Of a stretch of DNA of 17,206 nucleotides, positions 1 to 7,372 are shown one piece after another. The first letter of the stretch is position 1. Each line of letters starts with the position of its first letter. The stretch is taken from assembly GCA_900756715.1 (NCBI GenBank), contig CAAELC010000081.1, positions 1 to 17,206 of the forward strand, given 5' to 3'. This DNA is from an uncultured Oscillospiraceae bacterium. Lineage in GTDB: Bacteria; Bacillota; Clostridia; Oscillospirales; Oscillospiraceae. The translations under genes were made by a program, and so were the position numbers. The notes under the pieces are model-generated. The model ran no database searches. It saw only the letters and a list, made by a program, of their open reading frames with translations, and was not told where the DNA came from.

Positions 1-1
1 G

Positions 2-241
2 ATCTTCGTGGGCTTCTCCATGCTGTCGGGCTTTACGAAGCTGGACTTCTCCGACTTCAAGGGCTGCTTCGGCCCCTTCGTGATGATTATGTTCGGCACC
101 TTTACCGGCGACATTGCTGCGGCAATCTGCCTGGGCGTGCTGACGGATGTGCTGATCAAGGTGCTGACGGGTGATGCAAAGAAGGTGCACCCGGTACTGT
201 ATGTGCTGTGCATCCCGCTGGTGCTGTATTTCATCGTGTAA
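2..241 (+). CDS. NCS2/AzgA-type purine permease, C-terminal fragment
   Basis: The window opens inside this gene, so only the last 79 codons are visible. The fragment is strongly hydrophobic. It has a helix around IMFGTFTGDIAAAICLG, then the segment VLIKVLTGDAKKVHPVLYVL, and ends in a final helix with LVLYFIV. That tail (a short K/G-rich loop, HP, a last helix and almost no cytoplasmic end) is typical of AzgA/PbuG/PbuO-type adenine, guanine or hypoxanthine permeases of the NCS2 family, which are proton-coupled inner-membrane transporters. The substrate cannot be told from the tail. A strong hairpin terminator follows the TAA stop, so this gene is a transcription unit separate from the serine dehydratase operon downstream. 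The family call is by recognition of the tail only. Confidence 0.75.
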   Translation: MFVGFSMLSGFTKLDFSDFKGCFGPFVMIMFGTFTGDIAAAICLGVLTDVLIKVLTGDAKKVHPVLYVLCIPLVLYFIV

Positions 242-260
242 AAATCGGATAACAAAGCGA

Positions 261-305
261 AAAGGCAGGCTTCCCGGCGTACCGGGGGGCCTGCCGCCTT
301 TTTTC
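261..305 (+). terminator. Rho-independent terminator after the permease
   Basis: GGCAGGCTTCCCGG and CCGGGGGGCCTGCC form a long GC-rich stem around a short loop, followed by a run of six T (299-304). It starts about 20 bases after the permease stop codon. Confidence 0.85.
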
Positions 306-326
306 CGCTGGGACCGGGAATGGGCG

Positions 327-355
327 TTGCTATTGCCGGAACAATTTGCTATAAT
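327..355 (+). promoter_or_regulatory. Sigma-A-type promoter for the sdaAB-sdaAA-cupin operon
   Basis: A -35 box TTGCTA (327-332) and a perfect -10 box TATAAT (350-355) are separated by 17 bases. A TG dinucleotide one base before the -10 makes it an extended -10 promoter. The expected start is about 40 bases before the sdaAB start codon. Confidence 0.8.
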
Positions 356-403
356 AAGTTGAATTTTCCGTCCCCCGGGACGGCGTGTGTAAGGAGAGAG
401 TTT

Positions 404-1105
404 ATGCTGGACATTTTTGATATTCTGGGGCCGGTGATGGTGGGGCCGTCCAGCTCCCACACCGCTGGCGCAGCGCGCATCGGACGGATGGCCCGCACGC
501 TGCTGGGAGCGCAGCCGCGGCGGGCTGCCATTCATCTGCACGGCTCCTTTGCCGAGACGGGGCCGGGACACGGGACGGACCGGGCGCTGGTAGGGGGACT
601 TCTGGGAATGAAGCCGGATGATCTGCGCCTTCCGGAAGCCTTTGAGGAGGCAAAGAAGGAGGGACTTCAATATACCATTGATGCGGTGGAGCTGCGGGAT
701 GCCCACCCCAACACGGCGGTTATCGAGGCATGGGGCGACGGAGACAGACACTTGCTGATGCAGGCCTCCTCCCTTGGCGGCGGACGGATCATGGTGAACA
801 AGCTGGACGGTATTGATGTGAATTTCAGCGGCGACTACAACACGCTGGTGGTGCGCAATCAGGATGAAAACGGCCCGGTGGCGGCAGTGACTTCGGTTCT
901 GAGCCAGCTGCAGATCAACCTGGCCAATATGAGTCTTTGCCGCCACAAGCGGGGCGGGGATGCGCTGATGGTGATTGAGACGGACCAGCACATCAAGCCC
1001 AATCAGGTGGAGTTTCTGACCCAGCTGAAGGGCATTTTGTCCGTAACATACTACGATAAGGAGGAGGACGAAGATGTCGCTGGATTCGATGAGGGAAATC
1101 TTTGA
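404..1105 (+). CDS. sdaAB: L-serine dehydratase, iron-sulfur type, beta subunit
   Basis: This is the smaller subunit of the two-subunit [4Fe-4S] L-serine ammonia-lyase, which converts serine to pyruvate and ammonia in the cytoplasm. The 233-residue protein has the family start GPSSSHTAGAARIGRMA (residues 14-30), the conserved block GSFAETGPGHGTDRAL (47-62), and a C-terminal ACT domain at about 147-216 beginning VVRNQDENGPVAAV. ACT domains usually bind small ligands and serve regulation or subunit contact. The ATG at 404 is chosen because AAGGAGAG lies 5 bases upstream and the family homology begins exactly there; the longer reading from 320 would begin upstream of the promoter's -10 box. The 3' end overlaps sdaAA by 32 bases, indicating tight translational coupling. 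Confidence 0.93.
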   Translation: MLDIFDILGPVMVGPSSSHTAGAARIGRMARTLLGAQPRRAAIHLHGSFAETGPGHGTDRALVGGLLGMKPDDLRLPEAFEEAKKEGLQYTIDAVELRDAHPNTAVIEAWGDGDRHLLMQASSLGGGRIMVNKLDGIDVNFSGDYNTLVVRNQDENGPVAAVTSVLSQLQINLANMSLCRHKRGGDALMVIETDQHIKPNQVEFLTQLKGILSVTYYDKEEDEDVAGFDEGNL

Positions 1106-1961
1106 CCGCTGCCAGAAGGAAGAAAAACTGTTTTGGGAGATCGTGCTGGAAACGGACATGGAGGACCGGCAGGTGACGCGCAAGCAGTCTATGGCGAAGA
1201 TGCTGCTGACCTGGAACGCCATGCAGGAGGCAGCGGACGCCTACACGGGCAACGCACGCAGCGTAAGCGGCCTGGTGGGCGGCGACGGGCGCAAGATGCG
1301 GCAGTATGTGCTGCGGGACAATGTGATGTCCGGCGGCTATGTGGGCGAGGTGATTGCCGAGGCGCTGAGTATGGCCGAGTGCAATGCCTGCATGCGCCGC
1401 ATTGTGGCGGCCCCCACGGCAGGGGCCTGCGGCGTGCTGCCGGCGGTGCTGCTGCCGCTGTGCAAATATAGAGAGCTGACACAGCAGCAGATTCTGGAGG
1501 CGCTGTATGTGGCAAGCGGTATTGGCGCGGTGATTGCCTACCGGGCATGCATTTCCGGCGCGGCAGGCGGCTGTCAGGCAGAGATCGGAACGGCATCGGC
1601 CATGGCGGCGGGAGCGCTGGTGGCGCTGCACGGCGGGACCTGCCAGCAGATCGGCCACGCGGTGGCCATGGCGCTGAAGAACCTGCTGGGGCTGGTATGT
1701 GACCCGGTGGCAGGCCTTGTAGAGGTGCCGTGCGTGAAGCGAAATGTGATCGGTGCGGTGAATGCGGTGTCCGCTGCGGACATGGCGCTGGCTGGCATTG
1801 AAAGCCGCATTCCGGTGGATGAGGTCATCGACGCCATGGGCGAGGTAGGCCGCCGGATGCCGGTGGAGCTGCGGGAGACGGCACTGGGGGGACTGGCCAA
1901 CACGCCCACCGGCAGCGCAATCAAAAAAACCATGCCCGGTATTTTCAGGGCGGACAAATAA
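1074..1961 (+). CDS. sdaAA: L-serine dehydratase, iron-sulfur type, alpha subunit
   Basis: This is the catalytic subunit of 295 residues that carries the oxygen-sensitive [4Fe-4S] cluster whose free iron site activates the serine hydroxyl. Family landmarks are the GDGRKM segment (70-75), APTAGACGVLPA (113-124), and three cysteines in GGCQAEIG (C167), VCDPVAGLVEVPC (C209) and its end (C220). Their spacing of 42 and then 11 residues matches, from memory, the cluster ligands of the structurally studied Legionella enzyme (343, 385, 396). AAGGAGGAGG (1058-1067) is an excellent ribosome binding site placed inside the end of sdaAB, and the genes overlap by 32 bases. With the beta subunit it forms the active deaminase used in serine fermentation. 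Confidence 0.95.
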   Translation: MSLDSMREIFDRCQKEEKLFWEIVLETDMEDRQVTRKQSMAKMLLTWNAMQEAADAYTGNARSVSGLVGGDGRKMRQYVLRDNVMSGGYVGEVIAEALSMAECNACMRRIVAAPTAGACGVLPAVLLPLCKYRELTQQQILEALYVASGIGAVIAYRACISGAAGGCQAEIGTASAMAAGALVALHGGTCQQIGHAVAMALKNLLGLVCDPVAGLVEVPCVKRNVIGAVNAVSAADMALAGIESRIPVDEVIDAMGEVGRRMPVELRETALGGLANTPTGSAIKKTMPGIFRADK

Positions 1962-1983
1962 GGCGACAGGGAGGAAATGCGAG

Positions 1984-2316
1984 ATGATTCTGGATTTTTC
2001 CGCAATGCAGGAGAATGTTGTGCCCCACTTTAAGGGCGGCAAGGGCGACACGTTGATGCGCAAGCAGGAGGATGCACAGGGGAAAATTTTGCAGCTGACG
2101 CTGCCGGTGGGCAGCTCGATCGGCCAGCATGTGCACGAGGACAGCTATGAGGTGATGTACATCCTTTCCGGCAGCGGCGTGTGCTATGACGAGGGGCAGG
2201 AGGTGCGTCTGCTGCCGGGAATGTGCCACTACTGCCCGGTGGGACACGGACACAGCGTAGTGAACGACGGCAAGGAGCCGCTGGTGATTTTTGCCGTGGT
2301 GCCGAATGTAAAATAA
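1984..2316 (+). CDS. Small single-domain cupin protein
   Basis: The 110-residue protein has both cupin motifs complete. Motif 1 is G43-x5-H49-x-H51-x4-E56-x6-G63, and motif 2 is G79-x5-P85-x-G87-x2-H90-x3-N94. H49, H51, E56 and H90 would therefore be the metal ligands. It starts 22 bases after sdaAA behind GGGAGGAA, with no promoter or terminator between, so it belongs to the serine dehydratase operon. Single cupins of this size can be enzymes, metal-dependent sensors or small-molecule binders, and the sequence does not decide which. Two cysteines (C81, C84) sit inside motif 2 beside the presumed metal site, which could make it redox-sensitive; that is speculation. No specific function is recognised. 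Confidence 0.85.
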   Translation: MILDFSAMQENVVPHFKGGKGDTLMRKQEDAQGKILQLTLPVGSSIGQHVHEDSYEVMYILSGSGVCYDEGQEVRLLPGMCHYCPVGHGHSVVNDGKEPLVIFAVVPNVK

Positions 2317-2342
2317 GAGATTCGCCTGCTTTGGAAAAACTG

Positions 2343-2378
2343 AAAAGCCTTGCCGCCAACGGGCGGCAAGGCTTTTTT
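2343..2378 (+). terminator. Terminator of the serine dehydratase operon
   Basis: AAGCCTTGCCGCC pairs with GGCGGCAAGGCTT across an AACG loop, followed by a T run to 2378. It lies between convergent genes. On the minus strand the same stem is followed by TTTT, so it may also stop the glycosyltransferase operon. Confidence 0.88.
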
Positions 2379-2396
2379 GGTGGGATGCTTATGTAG

Positions 2397-3494
2397 TCAA
2401 GGCTGAGGGCACACCAGACGGCAGATGTTTTCGGCCGCGTGGCGGGGGAAGGTACCTTCCCGGTTGCGCACCATGGTGGCCGGGTCGATAGCACCGGAAA
2501 GAAGGCCGCGAACCAGCGGAGGAAGCTCCGTTTCATCCTCAGCCACAAGGGCATATCCCCGGGAGGACATGAATTCCAGATTACGGGTTTCACACCCGGG
2601 CACGGCATTCAGATACACCAAAGGCACGCCGGCGGCGACTGCCTCGGTGGTGGTGAGGCCGCCGGCCTTGGTAATCAGCACATCGCACACATGAAGATAC
2701 TGCGGCATCCGTTTGGTAAAGCCCACCACCTGTACCTGCGGGTATTCAGCCAGAGCCAGCTTGCTGTAGCGATACAGCCGCCGGTTGCTGCCGCAGACCA
2801 TGATAAGCTTATCATCGGTGCTGAGATTCTGGGCCAGCTTTTCTGCCGCAGTCCGCATAGGCCCGGCTCCCATGCTGCCGCAGGCCAGCACCAGAATCCG
2901 ACGCTTGTCCTCCAGGTGGAGGGTATGGCGCAGAGCCTTTCGGTCCATGGGCTGGGAAAACTCCGGGGAGACGGGGATGCCGGTGGCATACAGCAGGGAC
3001 CGCTTGACGCCGCAGGATGTAAATTCATCCATCAGCGCCTCATGGGGAATGCAGAAACCATCCATATCCAACTCGCCCACGCCGGGGGAGCAGGTGTAAT
3101 CCGTGGCAACAAAATAAGCGGGGATGGAGAGCTGGCCACGCCGACGCAGCTCGGTGACCATCATGGCGGGAAACACATGGACGCAGATAGCAGCATCGGC
3201 CCCGTCGGTGCGCAGCGTGCGAAGCAATTCATCGGCCCCCTTGGCAGACTGCTCATAGAAGATGGTGGGGGGATGCTTCTCCTCAAACCGATAGCCCACG
3301 CCATAAAGCTTGGGGGCATAGCGATAGGCGAAGTTGTGCCCCTTGCTGATCAATTCCGCTGAGGATTTAGGAAGAAAGGCCAGCGCATCGTGGATGATGC
3401 CCGTGTGCCCCATGGCGGATAACTGAGACTGGATAGCGGCAGCGGTGCTGTTATGGCCGCCGCCGGTGGCACAGGTGAAGATGGTTACATTCAT
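2397..3494 (-). CDS. MGDG-synthase/UgtP-type glycolipid glycosyltransferase
   Basis: A 365-residue GT-B glycosyltransferase of the family that includes plant monogalactosyldiacylglycerol synthase and Bacillus UgtP, which add a sugar from UDP-sugar to diacylglycerol at the membrane. The N-terminal half opens with TCATGGGHNSTAAAIQSQL (7-25), the acceptor-side glycine loop of the MGDG-synthase domain. The C-terminal half carries ILVLACGSMGAGPM (200-213), a VVGFTKRMPQYL segment and the donor-binding motif KAGGLTTTEAVAAGVPLVY (276-294, with E284). Length fits the family. Its ATG overlaps the TGA of the upstream acyltransferase by 4 bases and has only a weak ribosome site, so translation is probably coupled. 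Donor sugar and acceptor lipid cannot be read from the sequence; a carotenoid or other lipid acceptor is possible given the neighbour. Confidence 0.82.
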   Translation of the reverse strand: MNVTIFTCATGGGHNSTAAAIQSQLSAMGHTGIIHDALAFLPKSSAELISKGHNFAYRYAPKLYGVGYRFEEKHPPTIFYEQSAKGADELLRTLRTDGADAAICVHVFPAMMVTELRRRGQLSIPAYFVATDYTCSPGVGELDMDGFCIPHEALMDEFTSCGVKRSLLYATGIPVSPEFSQPMDRKALRHTLHLEDKRRILVLACGSMGAGPMRTAAEKLAQNLSTDDKLIMVCGSNRRLYRYSKLALAEYPQVQVVGFTKRMPQYLHVCDVLITKAGGLTTTEAVAAGVPLVYLNAVPGCETRNLEFMSSRGYALVAEDETELPPLVRGLLSGAIDPATMVRNREGTFPRHAAENICRLVCPQP

Positions 3495-3955
3495 GCTTTT
3501 TTACCCGCTTTCTGTGCAAGACGCACCAATCTGGGCCGGTTATACCGCTGGATGATCCAAAAGGGCAGATTGCCCAGGAGAATATAAATAGCCACAAAGA
3601 AAACCATCCAGCCGCTGCGGCAGAAGAAAAAGGCACCAAAAGCCAGAAGCATCAGCACAAAATGAACGCATTCTGCCACACAGGTTTCCTGCACCAGCAG
3701 GACATAATCGGTCCGGCCCTGCGGCTGGAGCTTTTTTTTCACCATGTCGCCCATCAAACGGCTCATATCCGGCACCTTATCCTTCCACCGGTGAACGCCC
3801 AGCCTGCGCCAGAAGCGGCCGCCCTGTTCAAAGGAAGCGGCTGCCCAAGGCCACTTTTCCCAATGAAACCAGCGGCGGGGGAGCGCCTGTCCCAGAGGAT
3901 GGGCCAGAGCGCTGAGCGCCAGCAAATATACGATGCCCTTTAGCAGCGGCGGCAT
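3491..3955 (-). CDS. CrtO-like membrane acyltransferase
   Basis: A 154-residue membrane protein that resembles the staphylococcal CrtO family (glycosyl-diaponeurosporenoate acyltransferase, about 165 residues), which acylates the sugar of the carotenoid staphyloxanthin. Shared features by inspection are the N-terminal helix (about 4-20), WKDKVPD (57-63), the polar pair in QETCVAECVHF (E90, E95, H98), a long hydrophobic span at 99-127 and the closing motif NLPFWIIQRYNRPRL (128-142). The ATG is preceded by AAAGGA inside the end of the degV gene, and the stop overlaps the glycosyltransferase start by 4 bases. No carotenoid synthesis genes are visible, so the likely job is acylating the sugar of a glycolipid made by its partner. 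The family call is by motif recognition; substrate is inference. Confidence 0.68.
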   Translation of the reverse strand: MPPLLKGIVYLLALSALAHPLGQALPRRWFHWEKWPWAAASFEQGGRFWRRLGVHRWKDKVPDMSRLMGDMVKKKLQPQGRTDYVLLVQETCVAECVHFVLMLLAFGAFFFCRSGWMVFFVAIYILLGNLPFWIIQRYNRPRLVRLAQKAGKKA

Positions 3956-3961
3956 GAAAAA

Positions 3962-4822
3962 TCAATCCTTTCGTAAGAACAGTACGCCCAGAGTTTTTGG
4001 CCCGCAGTGAGAGGAAACAGTGCAGCCGGCCTGGGTGATGAATACCTCTTTAAAGGGAGCGATGCTGCGAATCAGCGCTGTCAGTTCAGACAGGGTATGC
4101 TCAGATACCTCGCCAGAGTGGGTGATGAAAACCCAGTCGTCTACCACAGACTTACCGGCGAGACGCTCGGTGATATACTGGCGGTAGACCTTTTCGATGG
4201 AACCACGGTACTTTTTACACATAGTCAGGTTGCCGTTCCGCATTTCCAGACAGGGCTTCAGCTTGAGCATATTGGCGCCCAGAGAGGTGATGCCCTTACA
4301 GCGGCCGCCTTTCCACATAAATTCCAGTGTGTCCAGCACGAAGCTGGTATCGGAATGGGGAGCCAGCTCACGAAGCTGACGGGCAATTTCAGCAGCGTCC
4401 ACCCCCTGATCCCGCAGCTTGGCCCCCTGCAGGGCCAGCAGCGCCCCGCCGGTGGATAGCTGGCGGCTGTCGATCACATGGATGCAGCCCAACTCCTCCA
4501 GCTCGCGGGCGGCGATGAGGGCGTTCTGGCAGGTACTGGACAGGTCAGAACTGATGTCGATGTGTACAATATCATACCCCTCGGAAAGAATGGGACGGAA
4601 AAAATTCTTAAATTCCTGGGGGCTGACAGCAGCGGTCTTGGGAAGCACGCCGTCCCGCCGGTAGTCGGCGTAAAGATCGGCAGAGGTATAGCGGCCATCG
4701 TCCGGGAAGGAACGCTCGCCGCTCTGGATGGTCAGGGGCACGGTGCGAATCCGGAAACGCTCCAGCAGCTGGGGCGTCAGGTCGCAGGTGCTGTCGTAGG
4801 TAATACAAACAGGCTTGGACAC
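3962..4822 (-). CDS. DegV/FakB family fatty-acid-binding protein
   Basis: A 286-residue DegV-family protein. Members bind a single fatty acid in a buried pocket, and FakB members present it to the kinase FakA for conversion to acyl-phosphate. Visible family features are the start VCITYDSTCDLT (5-16), KTAAVSPQEF, HIDISSDLSSTCQNA, VIDSRQLSTGGALLAL, the WKGGRCKG segment (normally KGGRI) and the C-terminal VSSHCGPKTLGVLF that contacts the carboxylate. The start is a GTG at 4822 with TAGGAGG 8 bases upstream. It is the promoter-proximal gene of the lipid operon, 6 bases before the acyltransferase. No fakA is in the window, so a role as acyl donor or lipid sensor for the two downstream enzymes is inference. 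Confidence 0.88.
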   Translation of the reverse strand: MSKPVCITYDSTCDLTPQLLERFRIRTVPLTIQSGERSFPDDGRYTSADLYADYRRDGVLPKTAAVSPQEFKNFFRPILSEGYDIVHIDISSDLSSTCQNALIAARELEELGCIHVIDSRQLSTGGALLALQGAKLRDQGVDAAEIARQLRELAPHSDTSFVLDTLEFMWKGGRCKGITSLGANMLKLKPCLEMRNGNLTMCKKYRGSIEKVYRQYITERLAGKSVVDDWVFITHSGEVSEHTLSELTALIRSIAPFKEVFITQAGCTVSSHCGPKTLGVLFLRKD

Positions 4823-4850
4823 AATCTTATCCTCCTATAGACTAATGTAC

Positions 4851-4879
4851 ATTATAGCATTATATAGAAGAAACCTCAA
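4851..4879 (-). promoter_or_regulatory. Sigma-A-type promoter of the degV-acyltransferase-glycosyltransferase operon
   Basis: On the minus strand TTGAGG (4874-4879) and a perfect TATAAT (4851-4856) are 17 bases apart. A second TATAAT-like hexamer lies inside the spacer. The start point would lie shortly before the ribosome site of degV. Confidence 0.75.
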
Positions 4880-4917
4880 GCCAACCTCTAAGAAAACTCG
4901 ATTTTTGCGGAAAAGTG

Positions 4918-4926
4918 TGGTACAAT
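4918..4926 (+). promoter_or_regulatory. Extended -10 promoter of the two-component system
   Basis: TGGTACAAT is an extended -10 element (TGn plus TACAAT, 4921-4926). No good -35 is present at 16-18 bases, which suggests a weak or activator-dependent promoter, possibly autoregulated. It is divergent from the degV promoter about 40 bases away. Confidence 0.55.
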
Positions 4927-4954
4927 CAGGAAAAACCTGAAAGGGGGAGTGGAT

Positions 4955-5653
4955 ATGTTCCGCATTCTGGTGGCAGAGGACGACGAAAGCACCCGGCTGC
5001 TGATGTGCGAGGTGCTGCGGCAGGCGGGGTATGAGCCGTGCCCTGCCCGGGACGGCGTGGAGGCGCTGGAGGTGATGGAGCACTACCAGTGCGATCTGGC
5101 GGTGGTGGACATCACGATGCCGCGGCTGGATGGCGTCGAATTTACCAGAACGCTGCGGGAGGGAAACTGCGACCTGCCGGTGCTGATGGTGACAGCCCGG
5201 GTGACGCAAGAGGACAAACGCAGAGGATTCCGGGCGGGAACGGACGATTATATGGTCAAGCCGGTGGACGAGGAGGAGATGCTCTGGCGCATCGAAGCGC
5301 TGCTGCGGCGTTACCGCAGCACGGCGGAACGGCGGCTGACGGTGGGCAGCACGGTTCTGGACCGGAATGCTTTGCAGGTTATCACCCCGCAGGGGACCGA
5401 GCAGCTGACAGCCAGAGAATTCATGCTGCTGTTCAAGCTTCTGAGCTATCCGAGGACGCTGTTTACAAAACGGCAGCTGATTGACGACCTGTGGGATCTG
5501 GACAGTGAAGTGGACGAGCATACGGTGGAGGTGTATATCTCGCGGCTGCGGGACAGATTCCGGGACAACCGGGATTTTGAGGTGCGCACCATCCGGGGCT
5601 TTGGATACATGGGGATGCCGCTGGAGGAAGAAAATGCGCAAAAAAAGAGATAG
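4955..5653 (+). CDS. OmpR/PhoB-family response regulator
   Basis: A two-domain transcription regulator of 232 residues. The receiver domain (1-115) has the acidic pair D9-D10, phosphoacceptor D52 in VVDITMP, T80 in MVTAR and K102 in VKPVD. The C-terminal winged-helix DNA-binding domain (about 130-225) has LTAREFMLLFKLL, LWDLDSEVDEHTVEVYISRLR and the closing RTIRGFGYMG. The ATG at 4955 is preferred over the GTG at 4949 because AAGGGGGAG then sits at a normal distance. It overlaps the histidine kinase gene by 20 bases, so the two form one operon and presumably one signalling pair. Targets are unknown; regulators of this family bind direct repeats, often about 11 bp apart. Confidence 0.93.
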   Translation: MFRILVAEDDESTRLLMCEVLRQAGYEPCPARDGVEALEVMEHYQCDLAVVDITMPRLDGVEFTRTLREGNCDLPVLMVTARVTQEDKRRGFRAGTDDYMVKPVDEEEMLWRIEALLRRYRSTAERRLTVGSTVLDRNALQVITPQGTEQLTAREFMLLFKLLSYPRTLFTKRQLIDDLWDLDSEVDEHTVEVYISRLRDRFRDNRDFEVRTIRGFGYMGMPLEEENAQKKR

Positions 5654-6704
5654 GCAGAAAAATCCGCCGGCCAGCTTGCTGGGCACCATGTCGCTGCTGG
5701 TGCTGATACTGGTGCTGGTATTCGCGGCGCTGGCGTTGGGAATTTACACATTGGTGGAGCAGCTGGTACGGCTGGAGAGCCAGGATTATACGCTGCTGTG
5801 GTCAATCCTGATTCTGGTAGTCAGCGCCATTCTGGGGGTAGTGCTGGCAATCCTGATTTTCCAGAGGTATCTGGAGCCGCTGGCCCGGCTGATGCAGGCC
5901 ACGCAGGCGGTGGCGGCGGGGGACTATTCCGTGCGGGTGGAGATTCGGGGCGCCAGAGGAGATGTGGCGGAATACATCCGGAGCTTTAACAAGATGGCCG
6001 AGGAGCTGGGCAGTGTGGAGATGCTGCGGTCTGACTTTGTGAATACCTTTTCCCATGAGTTCAAGACACCGCTGATCTCTATCCGGGGATTTGCGAAGCT
6101 TTTGCAGACACGGAATCTGACAGAGGAGCAGCGGCAGACCTATACGGACACTATCGTGCGGGAGGCAGAGCGTCTGACGGCTATGAGCACCCATATTCTG
6201 GAATTGACCCAGTATGAAAACACGGAGATTGTGTCAGGAAAAACCAGCTACAGTCTGGATGAGCAGCTGCGCCGGTGCATTCATTTGCAGGAACGCAGCT
6301 GGCTGCAAAAGGGACTGACCGTGGAGGGAGAACTGGAGCCGGTGGAATTTTATGGAAATGAGGAACTGGTGGAGCATATCTGGTCGAACCTGATTTCCAA
6401 TGCAATCCGTTTTACTCCGGCCGGCGGACAGATTACAGTGCTGCTGCGCCGGGGAGCGGGAGAGGTGACAGTGACTGTGTCCGACACGGGCATCGGCATG
6501 GATGCAGAGACGCAGAGGCATATTTTTGACAAATTTTATCGGGCAGATCAGCTATCTGAGGTACGGGGCAACGGACTGGGGCTGGCCATTGTACGCCGGG
6601 CGGTGGAGCTGTGCGGTGGCAGCGTGCAGGTGTATTCAAAGGTGGGGTGCGGCGCAACCTTTATTGTGACACTGCCTGACGGCGAGCCATCCGCCGCCAG
6701 CTGA
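5634..6704 (+). CDS. Membrane histidine kinase with minimal extracytoplasmic loop
   Basis: A 356-residue sensor kinase paired with the upstream regulator. It has two membrane segments (about 16-40 and 54-76) separated by only about 13 residues, then a HAMP linker (about 77-128), the dimerisation box FSHEFKTPL with phospho-histidine H141, and the ATPase domain: N box LISNAIRF (N256), G1 DTGIG (284-288), F box FDKFYR (298-303) and G2 GNGLGL (312-317). The start ATG follows GGAGG inside the end of the regulator gene; the longer in-frame reading lies wholly inside that gene. Such short-loop kinases usually sense events in the membrane or through a partner protein, as known for intramembrane-sensing kinases. 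No partner transporter is adjacent. The last 44 bases overlap the convergent pnuC gene. Confidence 0.93.
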   Translation: MRKKRDRQKNPPASLLGTMSLLVLILVLVFAALALGIYTLVEQLVRLESQDYTLLWSILILVVSAILGVVLAILIFQRYLEPLARLMQATQAVAAGDYSVRVEIRGARGDVAEYIRSFNKMAEELGSVEMLRSDFVNTFSHEFKTPLISIRGFAKLLQTRNLTEEQRQTYTDTIVREAERLTAMSTHILELTQYENTEIVSGKTSYSLDEQLRRCIHLQERSWLQKGLTVEGELEPVEFYGNEELVEHIWSNLISNAIRFTPAGGQITVLLRRGAGEVTVTVSDTGIGMDAETQRHIFDKFYRADQLSEVRGNGLGLAIVRRAVELCGGSVQVYSKVGCGATFIVTLPDGEPSAAS

Positions 6705-7350
6705 TAAAGCCGTAGAGATCACCGGCAAAAAAGGCCAGAAAGCAGATCACCATGGAGAAGCAGCGCCGGTCTTCACGAGCGGCCAGCAGCCACAGCAGAA
6801 CCAGAATCACATCGTTGACAGCGTAGCCAACAGCGTACCACGGGCTTCGACGGAAGGTGAGGTACACAGCCAGGAAACTGGTGGCGACAGACAGGGTACT
6901 GGGCAGAAGATTGGCCGTGTGGAAATGGGCCAGCAGAAAATAAAACAGACAGGTAACGGCAGCGGTGGCAAGTGGCAGAAAGAACAGCTCCCACTGAAGA
7001 AGGCGCCCTACCTGCACCTGCGTCTGCTGACCGGGGTGAGGGTGGCGAAGCCATGACCAGAGAGAAAGAAACGCCATAGGCATGGTCATGCCCAGATAGG
7101 TGAGCATCTCACCGTAATAGGAAAAGCCGAAGGAAATGACGCCGTATAAAAGACTAAACAGAATCATCAGGGCCTGCCCCAGATAATGGCCTCTGGCAGA
7201 CAGCAACAGAGAGGTTGCACCAATCAGCGAGGTAACAAGTGTCAGCCAGCCCTGTCCGCCAAAGAACGCAGAAGACAGAACGATGGCAGCGGAGGAAACG
7301 GACCAGAGAACCTTTTCAGCGAGCGTGAGAGAATCAATCCATTTTTTCAT
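6661..7350 (-). CDS. pnuC: PnuC-type nicotinamide riboside transporter
   Basis: A 229-residue polytopic membrane protein with about seven hydrophobic segments. It resembles the PnuC family, facilitators that let nicotinamide riboside enter for NAD synthesis. The family-like core is SPWYAVGYAVNDVILVLLW (169-187), where the aromatic and asparagine residues line the substrate site in PnuC proteins, and the protein ends soon after a last helix (LYGFISWRR). Related PnuT and PnuX proteins carry thiamine or riboflavin, and the sequence alone does not exclude these. The ATG at 7350 is chosen because AAGGAG lies 7 bases upstream; the longer reading would run through a hairpin. Its 3' end overlaps the kinase gene tail to tail by 44 bases. 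Confidence 0.8.
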   Translation of the reverse strand: MKKWIDSLTLAEKVLWSVSSAAIVLSSAFFGGQGWLTLVTSLIGATSLLLSARGHYLGQALMILFSLLYGVISFGFSYYGEMLTYLGMTMPMAFLSLWSWLRHPHPGQQTQVQVGRLLQWELFFLPLATAAVTCLFYFLLAHFHTANLLPSTLSVATSFLAVYLTFRRSPWYAVGYAVNDVILVLLWLLAAREDRRCFSMVICFLAFFAGDLYGFISWRRMARRQAVSQ

Positions 7351-7372
7351 AAAGCAACTCCTTCTGAGACGG

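Noticed and set aside
993..2063. 356-codon open frame on the minus strand
   Set aside because: It is antisense to sdaAA and has the low-complexity composition of a GC-rich shadow frame.
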